Shown: positions 7,530 to 16,390, numbered from the stretch's first letter. The stretch is 64,000 bases of DNA from Actibacterium ureilyticum (GCF_002285435.1 NZ_NSBT01000037.1:310001-374000), one strand, 5' to 3'. The notes: a model not told the origin generated them from the letters alone. Made by a program: numbers and translations.

Positions 7530-9029
7530 ATGGAAGACCTGTCCCATTTCGTGAACGGCACGCATGTCAAAGGCGCGTCGGGGCGTTACGCCGATGTGTT
7601 CAACCCCGCCACGGGCGAGGTTCAGGCCCGCGTGCCGCTGGCCAGCAAGGACGAGGTCGACGCGATCATCGCCAAGGCCGCCGAAGCGCAACCCGCCTGG
7701 GCCGCGACCAACCCGCAGCGCCGCGCGCGGGTGCTGATGGAATTCGTCCGCCTGCTGAACCGCGACATGGACAAGCTGGCCGAGGCGCTGAGCCGCGAGC
7801 ATGGCAAGACCCTTCCCGACGCGAAGGGCGACGTGCAGCGCGGGCTTGAGGTCGTGGAATTCTGCATCGGCGCGCCGCATCTGCTGAAGGGGGAATTCAC
7901 CGACAGCGCGGGCCCCGGCATCGACATGTATTCCATGCGCCAGGCGCTGGGTGTGGTGGCGGGCATCACGCCCTTCAACTTCCCGGCGATGATCCCGATG
8001 TGGAAATTCGCCCCCGCCATCGCCTGTGGCAACGCCTTTATCCTGAAGCCCAGCGAGCGCGACCCGTCTGTGCCGCTGATGCTGGCCGAGCTGATGAAGG
8101 AAGCCGGCCTGCCCGATGGTATCCTGCAAGTCGTCAATGGCGACAAGGAAGCGGTCGACGCGATCCTGGACAACGACACGGTTCAGGCGGTGGGCTTTGT
8201 CGGCTCGACCCCGATCGCCAGCTATATCTATTCGCGCGCCACGGCCAACGGCAAACGCTGCCAGTGCTTCGGCGGCGCCAAGAACCACATGATCATCATG
8301 CCCGATGCCGATATGGATCAGGCCGCCGATGCGCTGATCGGGGCCGGTTACGGTGCGGCGGGCGAACGCTGCATGGCGATCTCGGTTGCCGTTCCGGTGG
8401 GCGATGCCACCGCCGACGCGCTGGTCGAAAAGCTGGTCCCGCGGATCGAAAAGCTGAAGGTCGGCCCCTATACCGCCGGTGACGATGTGGATTACGGCCC
8501 CGTTGTGACCGCAGCGGCCAAGGAGAACATCCTGCGGCTGGTGCAGTCGGGTGTCGATCAGGGCGCCGAGCTGGTCGTCGATGGCCGCAACTTCAACCTG
8601 CAAGGCTACGAAGACGGCTTTTTCGTCGGCCCGCACCTCTTTGACCGCGTGACCCGCGACATGGACATCTACAAGACCGAGATCTTCGGCCCTGTCCTGT
8701 CTCAAGTGCGCGCGCAAACCTATGAAGAGGCGCTGTCCTACGCCATGGACCACGAATACGGCAACGGCACCGCGATCTTCACCCGCGACGGCGACACCGC
8801 CCGCGATTTCGCCAGCCGGATCAATATCGGCATGGTGGGCATCAACGTGCCGATCCCGGTGCCGCTGGCCTATCACACCTTTGGCGGGTGGAAGAAATCG
8901 GGCTTTGGCGACCTGAACCAGCACGGGCCGGACGCCTTCCGGTTCTATACCCGGACCAAGACCGTCACCTCTCGCTGGCCCTCGGGCCTGAAAGAGGGCG
9001 GCGAGTTCCACTTCAAACAGATGGACTGA
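7530..9029 (+). CDS. mmsA: CoA-acylating methylmalonate-semialdehyde dehydrogenase
   Basis: A 499-residue aldehyde dehydrogenase that converts methylmalonate semialdehyde (or malonate semialdehyde) with CoA and NAD to propionyl-CoA (acetyl-CoA). Seen: HVKGASGRYADVFNPATGE at the N terminus, GITPFNFPAMIPMWKFA, GFVGSTPIA, catalytic Cys281 in AGERCMAIS, and the C-terminal FGGWKKSGFGD. These are MmsA/IolA-specific. The start at 7530 follows GAGGAGG; an upstream in-frame ATG at 7446 lies inside the LysR dyad and is unlikely. It supplies the last step for the valine operon at 11972-15355, which lacks this enzyme. Confidence 0.95.
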   Translation: MEDLSHFVNGTHVKGASGRYADVFNPATGEVQARVPLASKDEVDAIIAKAAEAQPAWAATNPQRRARVLMEFVRLLNRDMDKLAEALSREHGKTLPDAKGDVQRGLEVVEFCIGAPHLLKGEFTDSAGPGIDMYSMRQALGVVAGITPFNFPAMIPMWKFAPAIACGNAFILKPSERDPSVPLMLAELMKEAGLPDGILQVVNGDKEAVDAILDNDTVQAVGFVGSTPIASYIYSRATANGKRCQCFGGAKNHMIIMPDADMDQAADALIGAGYGAAGERCMAISVAVPVGDATADALVEKLVPRIEKLKVGPYTAGDDVDYGPVVTAAAKENILRLVQSGVDQGAELVVDGRNFNLQGYEDGFFVGPHLFDRVTRDMDIYKTEIFGPVLSQVRAQTYEEALSYAMDHEYGNGTAIFTRDGDTARDFASRINIGMVGINVPIPVPLAYHTFGGWKKSGFGDLNQHGPDAFRFYTRTKTVTSRWPSGLKEGGEFHFKQMD

Positions 9030-9983
9030 TCAGCCGTCGACGTGAAAAGCCTCGGCTTCCGGCGCGTAGTGGCGATTGCCCTCTCCGCGCCGGGCCTTCC
9101 ACAGCCCGTGCATCGCACCGGCCTTCATCGCCAGCCGCATCAGCGCGCGCGGCCCCTGCACCAACAGCCCGAAGGGCAAGGTCAGCACCCGCATCAGCAC
9201 ATTGGGCAGTTTCTTAATCGGCCGTTTCGACGGCAGCGGGTTGCGGCGGTAATTCTGCGCGGTCTGCGCGCTGACCCGGCTGAACAGGTATTTCGCCGTC
9301 AGGCGGCGGTTGGGCCAGCGATCTTCGACAAAGGCATCCGACGCCCAACCCTTTGACAGCCCGGCCCGCGTGGCCATGATGGAAAACATCGTGTCCGATC
9401 CGCCGGAATAGCGCAGCCCTTCGTCGAACCACAGATCGCGCGCCTCGGCCGCGCGCAGATCCAGCATCCAGTTATGGGTGTAAAGATCGACCGCCTCGAG
9501 ATCGCCCTGCGCCGCCAGCCGCGCCCGCTCGCAGGCGCGCTTGTCCGCGCGTTGCTGCAACAGGGTCAGCGCGGATTGGTTCCAGCGGTTCAACCGGTCC
9601 TCGGCCGCGGCGATCCGCTGCGGCCCGCCGGTCAGGTCGTGATCGCGCGCCACCGCCCACATCTTGACCAGCCAGTCGGGCGGGCAATATTCGTCATCAT
9701 CGACAAAGCCCAGATGGGTGCCGCCCATCGCACGCGCCGCGCGCATCGCCCGGTTGCGGGCAAAGGGAATGCCCAGCGACGGCTCCAGGATATATTCGGC
9801 CTGTTCGCCCAGGATCGATTGCACCAGATCGGCGCTGCGCGGTTCGGAATCGTTTTCGACCACCAGAAACCGCAGCTGCACGTCTTCGGGCACATCCAGC
9901 GCGCGCCAGCTGCGCAGCAGATGCCCCAGCATCTCGCGTCTGCGCCGCGTACACACCGCCATAACTATTACGTGACTTTCCAT
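9030..9983 (-). CDS. Family 2 glycosyltransferase
   Basis: A 317-residue GT-A type glycosyltransferase. It starts with VIVMAVCTRRRREML and has the sugar-nucleotide segment LRFLVVENDSEP, PSLGIPFARNRAM, and a DDDE cluster (GFVDDDEYCPP) that is the metal-binding DXD equivalent. The C-terminal third is basic with hydrophobic stretches (VLTLPFGLLVQGP), suggesting membrane association. The acceptor is unknown; an exopolysaccharide or lipid-linked sugar is plausible. Its stop directly abuts the mmsA stop, with convergent transcription and no spacer. A possible 34-codon frame lies just upstream on the same strand. Confidence 0.85.
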   Translation of the reverse strand: MESHVIVMAVCTRRRREMLGHLLRSWRALDVPEDVQLRFLVVENDSEPRSADLVQSILGEQAEYILEPSLGIPFARNRAMRAARAMGGTHLGFVDDDEYCPPDWLVKMWAVARDHDLTGGPQRIAAAEDRLNRWNQSALTLLQQRADKRACERARLAAQGDLEAVDLYTHNWMLDLRAAEARDLWFDEGLRYSGGSDTMFSIMATRAGLSKGWASDAFVEDRWPNRRLTAKYLFSRVSAQTAQNYRRNPLPSKRPIKKLPNVLMRVLTLPFGLLVQGPRALMRLAMKAGAMHGLWKARRGEGNRHYAPEAEAFHVDG

Positions 9984-9992
9984 ATCCCGCGC

Positions 9993-10097
9993 TTACTTTG
10001 AAGTTGTGACCAAGGTCAAACAACCTGTGCGATCGGGATCAAAGAAAAGCAGATTGTTGCGCGCATCCCAGATCACCCTGCAGGCATCTTCGACCAC
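9993..10097 (-). CDS. Possible 34-residue small protein upstream of the glycosyltransferase gene
   Basis: The frame runs from GTG at 10097 to TAA at 9993. A strong purine-rich GGAGGAGGGA precedes the GTG at suitable spacing. The peptide contains VIWDARNNLLFFDPDRTG and ends in TTSK. It lies 9 bases upstream of the glycosyltransferase start on the same strand. A strong ribosome-binding site is the main support. It could instead be a leader peptide or chance. No family was recognised. Confidence 0.35.
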   Translation of the reverse strand: MVEDACRVIWDARNNLLFFDPDRTGCLTLVTTSK

Positions 10098-10254
10098 GGC
10101 CGTCCCTCCTCCGACAGTGTGATCAGCCTAGCAAATTCCCCCGTCGGTTTCCAGATCCCGCAACGCACCCGCCCCGCCCGGCACAGGTTTGACTTGCGCA
10201 AAGGACGCCTATGCCGGTATCTGGCCCGAACGCATTTTCAGGAGTTCCCAGGCC

Positions 10255-10674
10255 ATGGCGCTGACCTTTCAGATCATGCCACAGCGCGGGTTGGTCTATG
10301 TCCGTTATACCGGGCATCTGCTGTTCAAGGACACGGTCGCCGCCGTGGCCCAATACGCCGCCCATCCCGATGCCCATCCCGGCCAGAAACAGCTGGTGGA
10401 TCTGGCGGCTGTCACCGGCTATCAGCGCGATTTCACCAAGCTGATGCAGATCCAGGCCAGCAAGGCCGAGATCTTTACCGGCGGGCGCAGCGAAACCCTG
10501 ATCGTCTATTACGCGCCGACCGATCTGTCGCTGGAACTGGCACGCATCGTCGAACGCTCCTGGACCGATGCGCCGGGGGTGGTCGTGTCGATCCAGACGA
10601 CGCAGGAGGCCGCCCTGTCGATCCTGGGACAGCCCGAGACCAGCTTTGCCGCGCTGCTGAAACAACAGGTCTGA
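10255..10674 (+). CDS. Conserved-looking hypothetical protein, 139 residues
   Basis: A cytoplasmic protein with no signal or membrane segment. Its pattern ([26 protein letters not shown] at the start, [14 protein letters not shown], then alternating strands and helices) resembles the SpoIIAA/STAS-like fold seen in small Rhodobacteraceae proteins. The ATG at 10255 follows CAGGAG about 10 bases upstream; an earlier ATG at 10189 has no such site. It lies 85 bases before the YbdK-type gene on the same strand. I do not recognise a defined function. Confidence 0.65.
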   Translation: MALTFQIMPQRGLVYVRYTGHLLFKDTVAAVAQYAAHPDAHPGQKQLVDLAAVTGYQRDFTKLMQIQASKAEIFTGGRSETLIVYYAPTDLSLELARIVERSWTDAPGVVVSIQTTQEAALSILGQPETSFAALLKQQV

Positions 10675-10759
10675 CAGGCCCCGCGCCCCAAACCCCTTGC
10701 CGCGATTGCCCGGTTCGGTCGAATATGGGCGCGACAGGCACTGGCAGGGATGGGCAGGC

Positions 10760-11893
10760 ATGGTGACAACGGAACCGGATTTCACCCTGGGCGTGGAAGA
10801 GGAATATCTTCTGGTCGACCCCGAAACCTGTGCCCTGGCCCATGCGCCCGATGCGCTGATGTCGGCCTGCACGACAGAGCTTGAGGGGCAGTTCAGCCCC
10901 GAATTCCTGCAATGCCAGGTCGAAATCGGCACCCGCGTCTGCGCCGATATTTCCCAAGCCCGGCAGGATCTGACCAACCTGCGCCGCACCGTGGCCCGGA
11001 TCGCGGGCGAATACGGTCTGGCCCCCATCGCCGCGTCCTGCCACCCGTTCGGCGACTGGAAGAAACAGCACCACACCGACCGCGACCGCTATAACGCGCT
11101 GCACAAGGATCTGGCCGGCGTGGCGCGGCGGATGCTGATCTGTGGCATGCATGTGCATGTGGGCATCCCCGATCCCGAACAGCGGATCGACCTGATGAAC
11201 CAGATGACCTATTTCCTGCCGCATCTGCTGGCGCTCAGCACCTCCTCGCCCTTCTGGCAGGGCGAGGATACGGGGCTGGCCTCGTACCGGCTGACGGTTT
11301 TCGACAACCTGCCGCGCACCGGGTTGCCGCCCCGCCCCACCGGCTGGGACGATTACCAAAGCATGGTCAACGTGCTGACCGGCATGAAGCTGATCGAGGA
11401 CAGCTCGAAAATCTGGTGGGACCTGCGCCCCTCGGCCCGGTTCCCGACGCTGGAAACCCGGATCTGCGATGTCTCGCCCCGGCTGGAACACACCCTGTCG
11501 CTGGCCGCCGCGATCCAGTGCATCACCCGGATGCTGTGGCGCCTGTCGCGGCAGAATCAGCGCTGGCGGATCTATGACCGGTTCCTGCTGTCGGAAAACC
11601 GCTGGCGCGCGCAACGCTATGGGCTGGGCGAAGGGCTGATCGATTTCGGCGCCGGACAGATCGTGCCGATGACCGATCTGATCGAAGAGTTGATCGCGCT
11701 TGTCAGCCAGGATGCCGATGCGCTGAATTGCCAGCCCGAACTGGCAGGCCTGCGCGATATCCTGGCCCAGGGCACCAGTTCCGACCGCCAGCGTCAGGTG
11801 CACGGTGCCGCGCTCAAGGCCGGCGCAACCGGGCGCGAGGCGCTGAATGCCGTCGTGCATCACCTGATATCGGAATTTACGCGGGATCTGTGA
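10760..11893 (+). CDS. YbdK-family carboxylate-amine ligase (GCS2 type)
   Basis: A 377-residue member of the glutamate-cysteine ligase 2 family. Seen: [15 protein letters not shown] at the N terminus (acidic metal site), HVHVGI in the centre, and [19 protein letters not shown], the hallmark of YbdK proteins. E. coli YbdK makes gamma-glutamylcysteine only weakly, so the true substrate is uncertain. The ATG at 10760 is chosen because homology starts there; the frame is open 21 codons upstream. It is probably an ATP-dependent cytoplasmic enzyme. It has no obvious operon partner other than the preceding unknown gene. Confidence 0.88.
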   Translation: MVTTEPDFTLGVEEEYLLVDPETCALAHAPDALMSACTTELEGQFSPEFLQCQVEIGTRVCADISQARQDLTNLRRTVARIAGEYGLAPIAASCHPFGDWKKQHHTDRDRYNALHKDLAGVARRMLICGMHVHVGIPDPEQRIDLMNQMTYFLPHLLALSTSSPFWQGEDTGLASYRLTVFDNLPRTGLPPRPTGWDDYQSMVNVLTGMKLIEDSSKIWWDLRPSARFPTLETRICDVSPRLEHTLSLAAAIQCITRMLWRLSRQNQRWRIYDRFLLSENRWRAQRYGLGEGLIDFGAGQIVPMTDLIEELIALVSQDADALNCQPELAGLRDILAQGTSSDRQRQVHGAALKAGATGREALNAVVHHLISEFTRDL

Positions 11894-11930
11894 TCTTTCC
11901 CGCTTGCAAAACTCTCGCAACAATCGAAAA

Positions 11931-11946
11931 TTAAACACACGTTCAA
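11931..11946. promoter_or_regulatory. Quasi-palindromic operator before the valine operon
   Basis: TTAAAC-ACAC-GTTCAA is an inverted repeat with one mismatch, 25 bases before the dehydrogenase start. The TTGAAC-N4-GTTCAA pattern resembles TetR-family sites that control acyl-CoA metabolism genes. The regulator is not in the window. Confidence 0.4.
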
Positions 11947-11971
11947 TTGTCGCCGCGAATGGGAGGCCCTG

Positions 11972-13117
11972 ATGGATTTCGCACCGACCGAGGAACAAAC
12001 CGCCATCTTCGACATGGCACGGGATTTCGGCACGGCCGAGATCGCCCCGCATGCCCGCGCCTGGGAACAGGCGGGCGATATCCCCAAGGACCTGTGGCCC
12101 AAACTGGCCGAGCTGGGCTTTGGCGGGCTTTACGTGCGCGAGGAATCGGGCGGCGCGGGCCTGTCGCGTCTGGACGCCACCATGGTGTTCGAGGCGCTGT
12201 CGATGGCCTGTCCGTCGGTCGCGGCGTTCCTGTCGATCCACAACATGTGCGCGGCGATGCTGGACAAGTTCGGCGATGACGCGATCAAGGACCGCTTCCT
12301 GGGCCCCGCCATCGCCATGGAACAGGTCTTTGCCTATTGCCTGACCGAACCGGGCTCGGGCTCGGACGCCGCGGCGCTGAAGACCAAGGCCCTGCGCAGC
12401 AATGACGGCTATGCCCTGACGGGCACCAAAGCCTTCATCTCGGGCGGGGGCTATGCGGATGCCTATATCGTCATGTGCCGCACGGGCGAGGACGGCCCGC
12501 GCGGCGTGTCGGCGCTGGTGGTCGAGGATGGCGCGCCGGGGCTGTCCTTTGGCGGGCTCGAGGACAAGATGGGCTGGCGCTCCCAACCCACGCGGCAGGT
12601 CCAGATGGACGCGTGCAAGGTGCCCGCCGGGAACCTGCTGGGCGAGGAAGGATCGGGCTTCAAATACGCGATGATGGGTCTGGATGGCGGGCGGCTGAAC
12701 ATCAGCGCCTGCTCCCTTGGGGCTGCACAGGCCGCGCTGAACGCCACGCTGGATTACATGGGCGAGCGCAAGGCCTTCGGCAAACCCATCGACCAGTTCC
12801 AGGCGCTGCAATTCCGCCTGGCGGATATGGAGATCGAGCTTCAGGCCGCCCGCACCTTCCTGCGTCAGGCCGCTTGGAAGCTGGACACCCGCGCGCCCGA
12901 TGCCACCAAATACTGCGCGATGGCCAAGAAATTCGTGACCGAGGCCGGCAGCCGCATTGTCGATCAATGCCTGCAACTGCATGGTGGCTATGGCTATCTG
13001 GCCGATTACGGGATCGAGAAACTGGTCCGCGATCTGCGGGTGCACCAGATCCTGGAAGGCACGAACGAGATCATGCGGCTGATTGTGGCCCGGCAGATGC
13101 TGGCGGAGCGGGGGTAA
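11972..13117 (+). CDS. Isobutyryl-CoA dehydrogenase-type acyl-CoA dehydrogenase
   Basis: A 381-residue FAD flavoprotein of the short-chain acyl-CoA dehydrogenase family. Seen: YCLTEPGSGSDAAALKT (FAD/substrate loop), ALTGTKAFISGGG, RKAFGKPIDQFQALQF, and the catalytic Glu362 in ILEGTNEIMRL. The position of the base and the neighbours point to isobutyryl-CoA as substrate, producing methacrylyl-CoA in valine breakdown and passing electrons to ETF. It starts at ATG 11972 behind GGGAGG. The stop overlaps the next start by one base (TAATG), so the two are translationally coupled. A related branched-chain substrate cannot be excluded. Confidence 0.88.
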   Translation: MDFAPTEEQTAIFDMARDFGTAEIAPHARAWEQAGDIPKDLWPKLAELGFGGLYVREESGGAGLSRLDATMVFEALSMACPSVAAFLSIHNMCAAMLDKFGDDAIKDRFLGPAIAMEQVFAYCLTEPGSGSDAAALKTKALRSNDGYALTGTKAFISGGGYADAYIVMCRTGEDGPRGVSALVVEDGAPGLSFGGLEDKMGWRSQPTRQVQMDACKVPAGNLLGEEGSGFKYAMMGLDGGRLNISACSLGAAQAALNATLDYMGERKAFGKPIDQFQALQFRLADMEIELQAARTFLRQAAWKLDTRAPDATKYCAMAKKFVTEAGSRIVDQCLQLHGGYGYLADYGIEKLVRDLRVHQILEGTNEIMRLIVARQMLAERG

Positions 13118-14160
13118 TGAGCGACATCGACATCCGCATCACCGGCCGCGCGGGGCGGATCACGCTGAACCGGCCCAAGGCGCTGAATGCGCTGACCTAT
13201 GACATGAGCCTGGCGATCGAGGGTGCGCTGGACGCCTGGGCCAGCGATGACCGGGTGGCGTTGATCGTGATCGACGCGGTGGGGGATCGGGCGTTCTGTG
13301 CCGGGGGCGACATTCAGGAAATGTACGACACCGGCATCGCGGGCGATTTCGACTATGGCCGGAAATTCTGGCGCGACGAATACCGCATGAACGCCAAAAT
13401 GTTCAATTTTCCCAAGCCGGTGGCGAGCTTTCTTCAGGGCTTCACCATGGGCGGCGGCGTGGGCGTGGGCTGTCACGGCTCGCACCGGGTCGTGGGCGAG
13501 AGCAGCCAGATTTCCATGCCCGAATGCGGCATCGGGCTGGTGCCGGATGTGGGCGGCTCGTTGATCCTGGCGCGGGCGCCGGGGCGGCTGGGCGAATACC
13601 TGGGCACCACCGCCGCGCGGCTTGGCGCGGCGGATGCGATCCATGCGGGCTTTGCCGATTACTTCGTGCCGCAGGCCGACTGGCCCGCCCTGATCGCCCG
13701 GCTGGAACAGACCGGCGATTGGCAGGAGATTGACCCCGCCGCAAAACCCGCCCCCGATGGCACGCTGGCATCAGCACAGGCCGATATCGACCGTCATTTC
13801 GCGGGCGAGACCCTGGGCGATATCGTCCGGTCCCTGCGCCATGACGACAGCGAATTCGCGCAAGGCGCGCTGAAGGCGCTGGGGCGGTCTGCGCCGCTGT
13901 CGGCGGCCTGTACGGTCGAGATGATCCACCGCCTGCGGGGTCGCGACCGGATCGAACCGGCGCTGGAGCTGGAATACCGCTTTACCCATCGCGCGATGGA
14001 ACATGGCGATTTCCTCGAAGGGATCCGCGCCGCGATCATCGACAAGGACCGCAACCCGCGCTGGCAGCATACCGATATCGAACAGGTGCCCGGCGCAGAT
14101 GTGACCAGGATGCTAATGCCGCTGGGGGAAGCGGCCTTGAAATTGGAGGAACAGGCATGA
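13117..14160 (+). CDS. 3-hydroxyisobutyryl-CoA hydrolase (crotonase superfamily)
   Basis: A 347-residue crotonase-fold enzyme. The N-terminal core has LNRPKALNALTYDM, the oxyanion-hole segments AFCAGGDIQEMY and GFTMGGGVGVGCHGSHRV, and PECGIGLVPDVGGS. The length of about 350 residues with a C-terminal helical extension (FTHRAMEHGDFLEGIRAAIIDKDRNP) separates hydrolases of this type from 260-residue enoyl-CoA hydratases. It releases 3-hydroxyisobutyrate from its CoA ester. The start overlaps the upstream stop and its stop overlaps mmsB by four bases (ATGA). A methacrylyl-CoA hydratase is not among the visible genes of the operon. Confidence 0.88.
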   Translation: MSDIDIRITGRAGRITLNRPKALNALTYDMSLAIEGALDAWASDDRVALIVIDAVGDRAFCAGGDIQEMYDTGIAGDFDYGRKFWRDEYRMNAKMFNFPKPVASFLQGFTMGGGVGVGCHGSHRVVGESSQISMPECGIGLVPDVGGSLILARAPGRLGEYLGTTAARLGAADAIHAGFADYFVPQADWPALIARLEQTGDWQEIDPAAKPAPDGTLASAQADIDRHFAGETLGDIVRSLRHDDSEFAQGALKALGRSAPLSAACTVEMIHRLRGRDRIEPALELEYRFTHRAMEHGDFLEGIRAAIIDKDRNPRWQHTDIEQVPGADVTRMLMPLGEAALKLEEQA

Positions 14161-15032
14161 AAATCGGATTTATCGGGCTGGGCAACATGGGCGGGCCGAT
14201 GGCGGCCAATCTGGTCGCGGCGGGGCATGATGTGACGGGCTTCGACCTGTCCGCCCCCTGCCCCGACGGCGTTGCGAAAGCTGACAGCGCAGCCGCCGCA
14301 GCCACGGGCGCCGATGTGGTCATCACCATGCTGCCCAATGGCGCGATCCTGCGCGCGGTCGCGGACGAGGTCATCCCCGCCATGACCAAGGGCGCGGTGC
14401 TGTGCGATTGTTCGACCGTCGATGTGGACAGCGCCCGCGCCGTCGCGGATCAGGCCGACGCCGCGGGCCTGGGCGCGCTGGATGCGCCAGTGTCGGGCGG
14501 CGTCGGCGGGGCGACCGCCGGGACGCTGACCTTCATGGTGGGCGGCGGCGCGGATGCCTTTGCCACCGTCCAGCCGCTCTTTAACATCATGGGGCAAAAG
14601 GCTGTGCATTGCGGCGCTGCGGGCGCGGGCCAGTCGGCCAAGATCTGCAACAACATGATCCTGGGCGTCACCATGATCGCCACATGCGAGGCTTTCGCGC
14701 TGGCCGACAAGCTGGGCCTGGCCCGCGACAAGATGTTTGATGTGGTCAGCACCTCTTCGGGCTATAGCTGGACCATGAACGCCTATTGCCCCGCCCCCGG
14801 CGTCGGCCCGACCTCGCCCGCCGACAATGGCTATCAGCCCGGTTTTGCGGCCGAGTTGATGCTGAAGGACCTGCGCCTGAGCCAACAGGCCGCGGAATCG
14901 GTCGATGCCGACACGCCCATGGGACAGGCCGCCGCCGCGCTTTACGCGGCCTTTGTCGAGGCCGAGGACGGCAAGGGCCGCGATTTCAGCGCCATGCTGC
15001 CCCGGTTCGAAAAGCGCGGGCGTGGCGGATGA
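14157..15032 (+). CDS. mmsB: 3-hydroxyisobutyrate dehydrogenase
   Basis: A 291-residue NAD-dependent beta-hydroxyacid dehydrogenase that oxidises 3-hydroxyisobutyrate to methylmalonate semialdehyde. Seen: KIGFIGLGNMGGPMAANLVAAGH (Rossmann), DAPVSGGVGGATAGTLTFMVGG (substrate loop), and the catalytic lysine in GAGQSAKICNNMILG. The C terminus FSAMLPRFEKRG is typical of the family. It sits between the hydrolase gene and a small unknown gene with ATGA overlaps on both sides. Its product is the substrate of MmsA encoded at 7530. Confidence 0.95.
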   Translation: MKIGFIGLGNMGGPMAANLVAAGHDVTGFDLSAPCPDGVAKADSAAAAATGADVVITMLPNGAILRAVADEVIPAMTKGAVLCDCSTVDVDSARAVADQADAAGLGALDAPVSGGVGGATAGTLTFMVGGGADAFATVQPLFNIMGQKAVHCGAAGAGQSAKICNNMILGVTMIATCEAFALADKLGLARDKMFDVVSTSSGYSWTMNAYCPAPGVGPTSPADNGYQPGFAAELMLKDLRLSQQAAESVDADTPMGQAAAALYAAFVEAEDGKGRDFSAMLPRFEKRGRGG

Positions 15033-15355
15033 CGGACAAGGGCGGGCTTCAGGCGCGGTGGAAGATCATCGACGGCGCGCAGCTGGATGCGTTGCGCGAC
15101 CGCTTCGACGCCGCTGCCGAACGCTATCGCCAGTGCGGCCACGCCGACCCGCAGCGCCCCCCGTGGATGCAGTTTCCCGATCTTGAACCCGACTCGCTGG
15201 GATGGCGGATGGGCACGGGCGAAACCTATCTGATTGCGTTCCGGCGCTGGTACGCGGCCCTGGACGCGGGCGCACAGCAGGATTACAGCGCCCAGTTCCC
15301 CGCCCCGCCGGAATGGAGCGGGCTTTACGAGAGCATCGTGAAATGGGGCGGCTGA
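15029..15355 (+). CDS. Unknown 108-residue protein at the end of the valine operon
   Basis: The start overlaps the mmsB stop (ATGA at 15029-15032), so it is probably translated with the operon. The protein is cytoplasmic and rich in Trp, Tyr and Asp (WKIIDGAQLDALRDRF, PPWMQFPDLEPDSLGWRMGTGETY, FRRWYAALDAG). No signal peptide, membrane segment or known motif is visible. Codon use is like the neighbours. Position suggests a link with branched-chain acid metabolism, but this is inference only. Confidence 0.7.
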   Translation: MTDKGGLQARWKIIDGAQLDALRDRFDAAAERYRQCGHADPQRPPWMQFPDLEPDSLGWRMGTGETYLIAFRRWYAALDAGAQQDYSAQFPAPPEWSGLYESIVKWGG

Positions 15356-15386
15356 GGCGCCCCGCAACCCCGGGCGGGCGCGGCTG

Positions 15387-16046
15387 ATGGGGTGGGCCCG
15401 GACCGCCTTGCCCGGGCTTGATCCCGGCACCCTGTCGCGGCTGGACGCCCTGCCGCCGATGCACCTGCCCAAGGGTCAGATCCTGTTCAACCCCGGCGAG
15501 GCCGCGCGCGGTTTCGCCATCGTCCTGAACGGCCGGGTCGAGGTGTTCCTGACCGGCCCCACCGGGCGCGACATCCTGCTGTACGCGGTCGAACCCGGCC
15601 AGTCCTGTGTGCAATCGACGCTGGGCCTGCTGGGGGGCGAGGATTATACGGGCGAGGCGATCACCGCCACCGAATGCGATCTGGTGCTGGTGCCCAAGGA
15701 TACCTTTCTGGCGCTGATGGATGGCTCGGCCCCGTTCCGGCATTTCGTCTTCGGCGCCTTCGCGGGCCGGATGCAGGGGATGATGGCGCTGCTGGAACGC
15801 GTGGCCTTTCAAAAGGTCGAAAGCCGGCTGGCGCGCGCCCTGCTGGACCGCGCCATTGGCGACCGGGTCGAAGCCACACATCAGGAGCTGGCCACCATCA
15901 TCGGCAGCGCGCGCGAGGTGATCTCGCGCCGGTTGGAGGCCTTGTCGAAACGCGGGCTGGTGCGCTTGGATCGCGGGGTCGTCACCCTGACCGACCGGCC
16001 CGGGCTGGCGCGGCTTGCGGAAATCGACGCGCCTTCGGTGACCTAG
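15387..16046 (+). CDS. Crp/Fnr-family transcriptional regulator
   Basis: A 219-residue regulator. Residues about 25-130 form a cyclic-nucleotide-binding-like jelly roll (GQILFNPGEAARGFAIVLNG, GRDILLYAVEPGQSC). The C-terminal winged helix contains THQELATIIGSAREVISRRLEAL, the Crp/Fnr recognition helix with S-R...R. There is no N-terminal cysteine cluster as in FNR, so a [4Fe-4S] oxygen sensor is unlikely; one Cys lies in GQSCVQS and another in ATECDLV. The neighbouring DUF2892 gene is the probable target, since such regulators often accompany sulfur- or redox-related DUF2892/rhodanese genes. Confidence 0.88.
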   Translation: MGWARTALPGLDPGTLSRLDALPPMHLPKGQILFNPGEAARGFAIVLNGRVEVFLTGPTGRDILLYAVEPGQSCVQSTLGLLGGEDYTGEAITATECDLVLVPKDTFLALMDGSAPFRHFVFGAFAGRMQGMMALLERVAFQKVESRLARALLDRAIGDRVEATHQELATIIGSAREVISRRLEALSKRGLVRLDRGVVTLTDRPGLARLAEIDAPSVT

Positions 16047-16065
16047 TCACAGACCGCCGCCGCCT

Positions 16066-16110
16066 GGTGCGCGATACTGCACCCGAACCGCCCGATTCCG
16101 GGCGGGGTGC
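16066..16110 (+). promoter_or_regulatory. Alternative hairpins before the DUF2892 gene
   Basis: The segment GCACC at 16079-16083 can pair with GGTGC at 16066-16070, or with GGTGC at 16106-16110. In the second case the hairpin also includes CCGCCC (16088-16093) and GGGCGG (16100-16105). The two structures exclude each other and the second ends 17 bases before the start codon. A small RNA switch or attenuator is possible; alternatively it is a terminator of the regulator gene lacking a U tract. Confidence 0.35.
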
Positions 16111-16127
16111 ACTATCGGAGAACGCAT

Positions 16128-16331
16128 ATGCTCAAGAAAAACGTTGGCGGCATCGACCGCGCCCTGCGCATCATCGTCGGTCTGGCCCTGATCGCGGCCT
16201 TTTTCATCGTCGATGGCCCCTATAAGTGGCTGTATCTGATCGGCATCGTGCCGCTGGTCACCGGGCTGATGTCGACCTGCCCGCTTTATTCGATCTTCGG
16301 GCTGAACACCTGTCCGATGAAGAAATCCTGA
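16128..16331 (+). CDS. DUF2892 (YgaP-like) small membrane protein
   Basis: A 67-residue protein starting MLKKNVGGIDRALRIIVGLAL, the DUF2892 signature, with two hydrophobic helices (about 14-30 and 36-52). It ends STCPLYSIFGLNTCPMKKS, with two cysteines about 12 residues apart. The family is found as the membrane part of YgaP-type rhodaneses and as stand-alone proteins. The ATG at 16128 follows CGGAG. It is likely controlled by the adjacent Crp/Fnr-type regulator. A sulfur-relay role is inferred from the family. Confidence 0.85.
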   Translation: MLKKNVGGIDRALRIIVGLALIAAFFIVDGPYKWLYLIGIVPLVTGLMSTCPLYSIFGLNTCPMKKS

Positions 16332-16390
16332 TCGGCGGATCGCCGCCGCCCACCGGGCGCGGCACTGGACGCAGGCGCGCGGCGCCCCCA

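Noticed and set aside
10475-13045. 856-codon minus-strand frame over the YbdK and dehydrogenase genes
   Set aside because: Shadow of genuine plus-strand genes; composition is typical of antisense translation.
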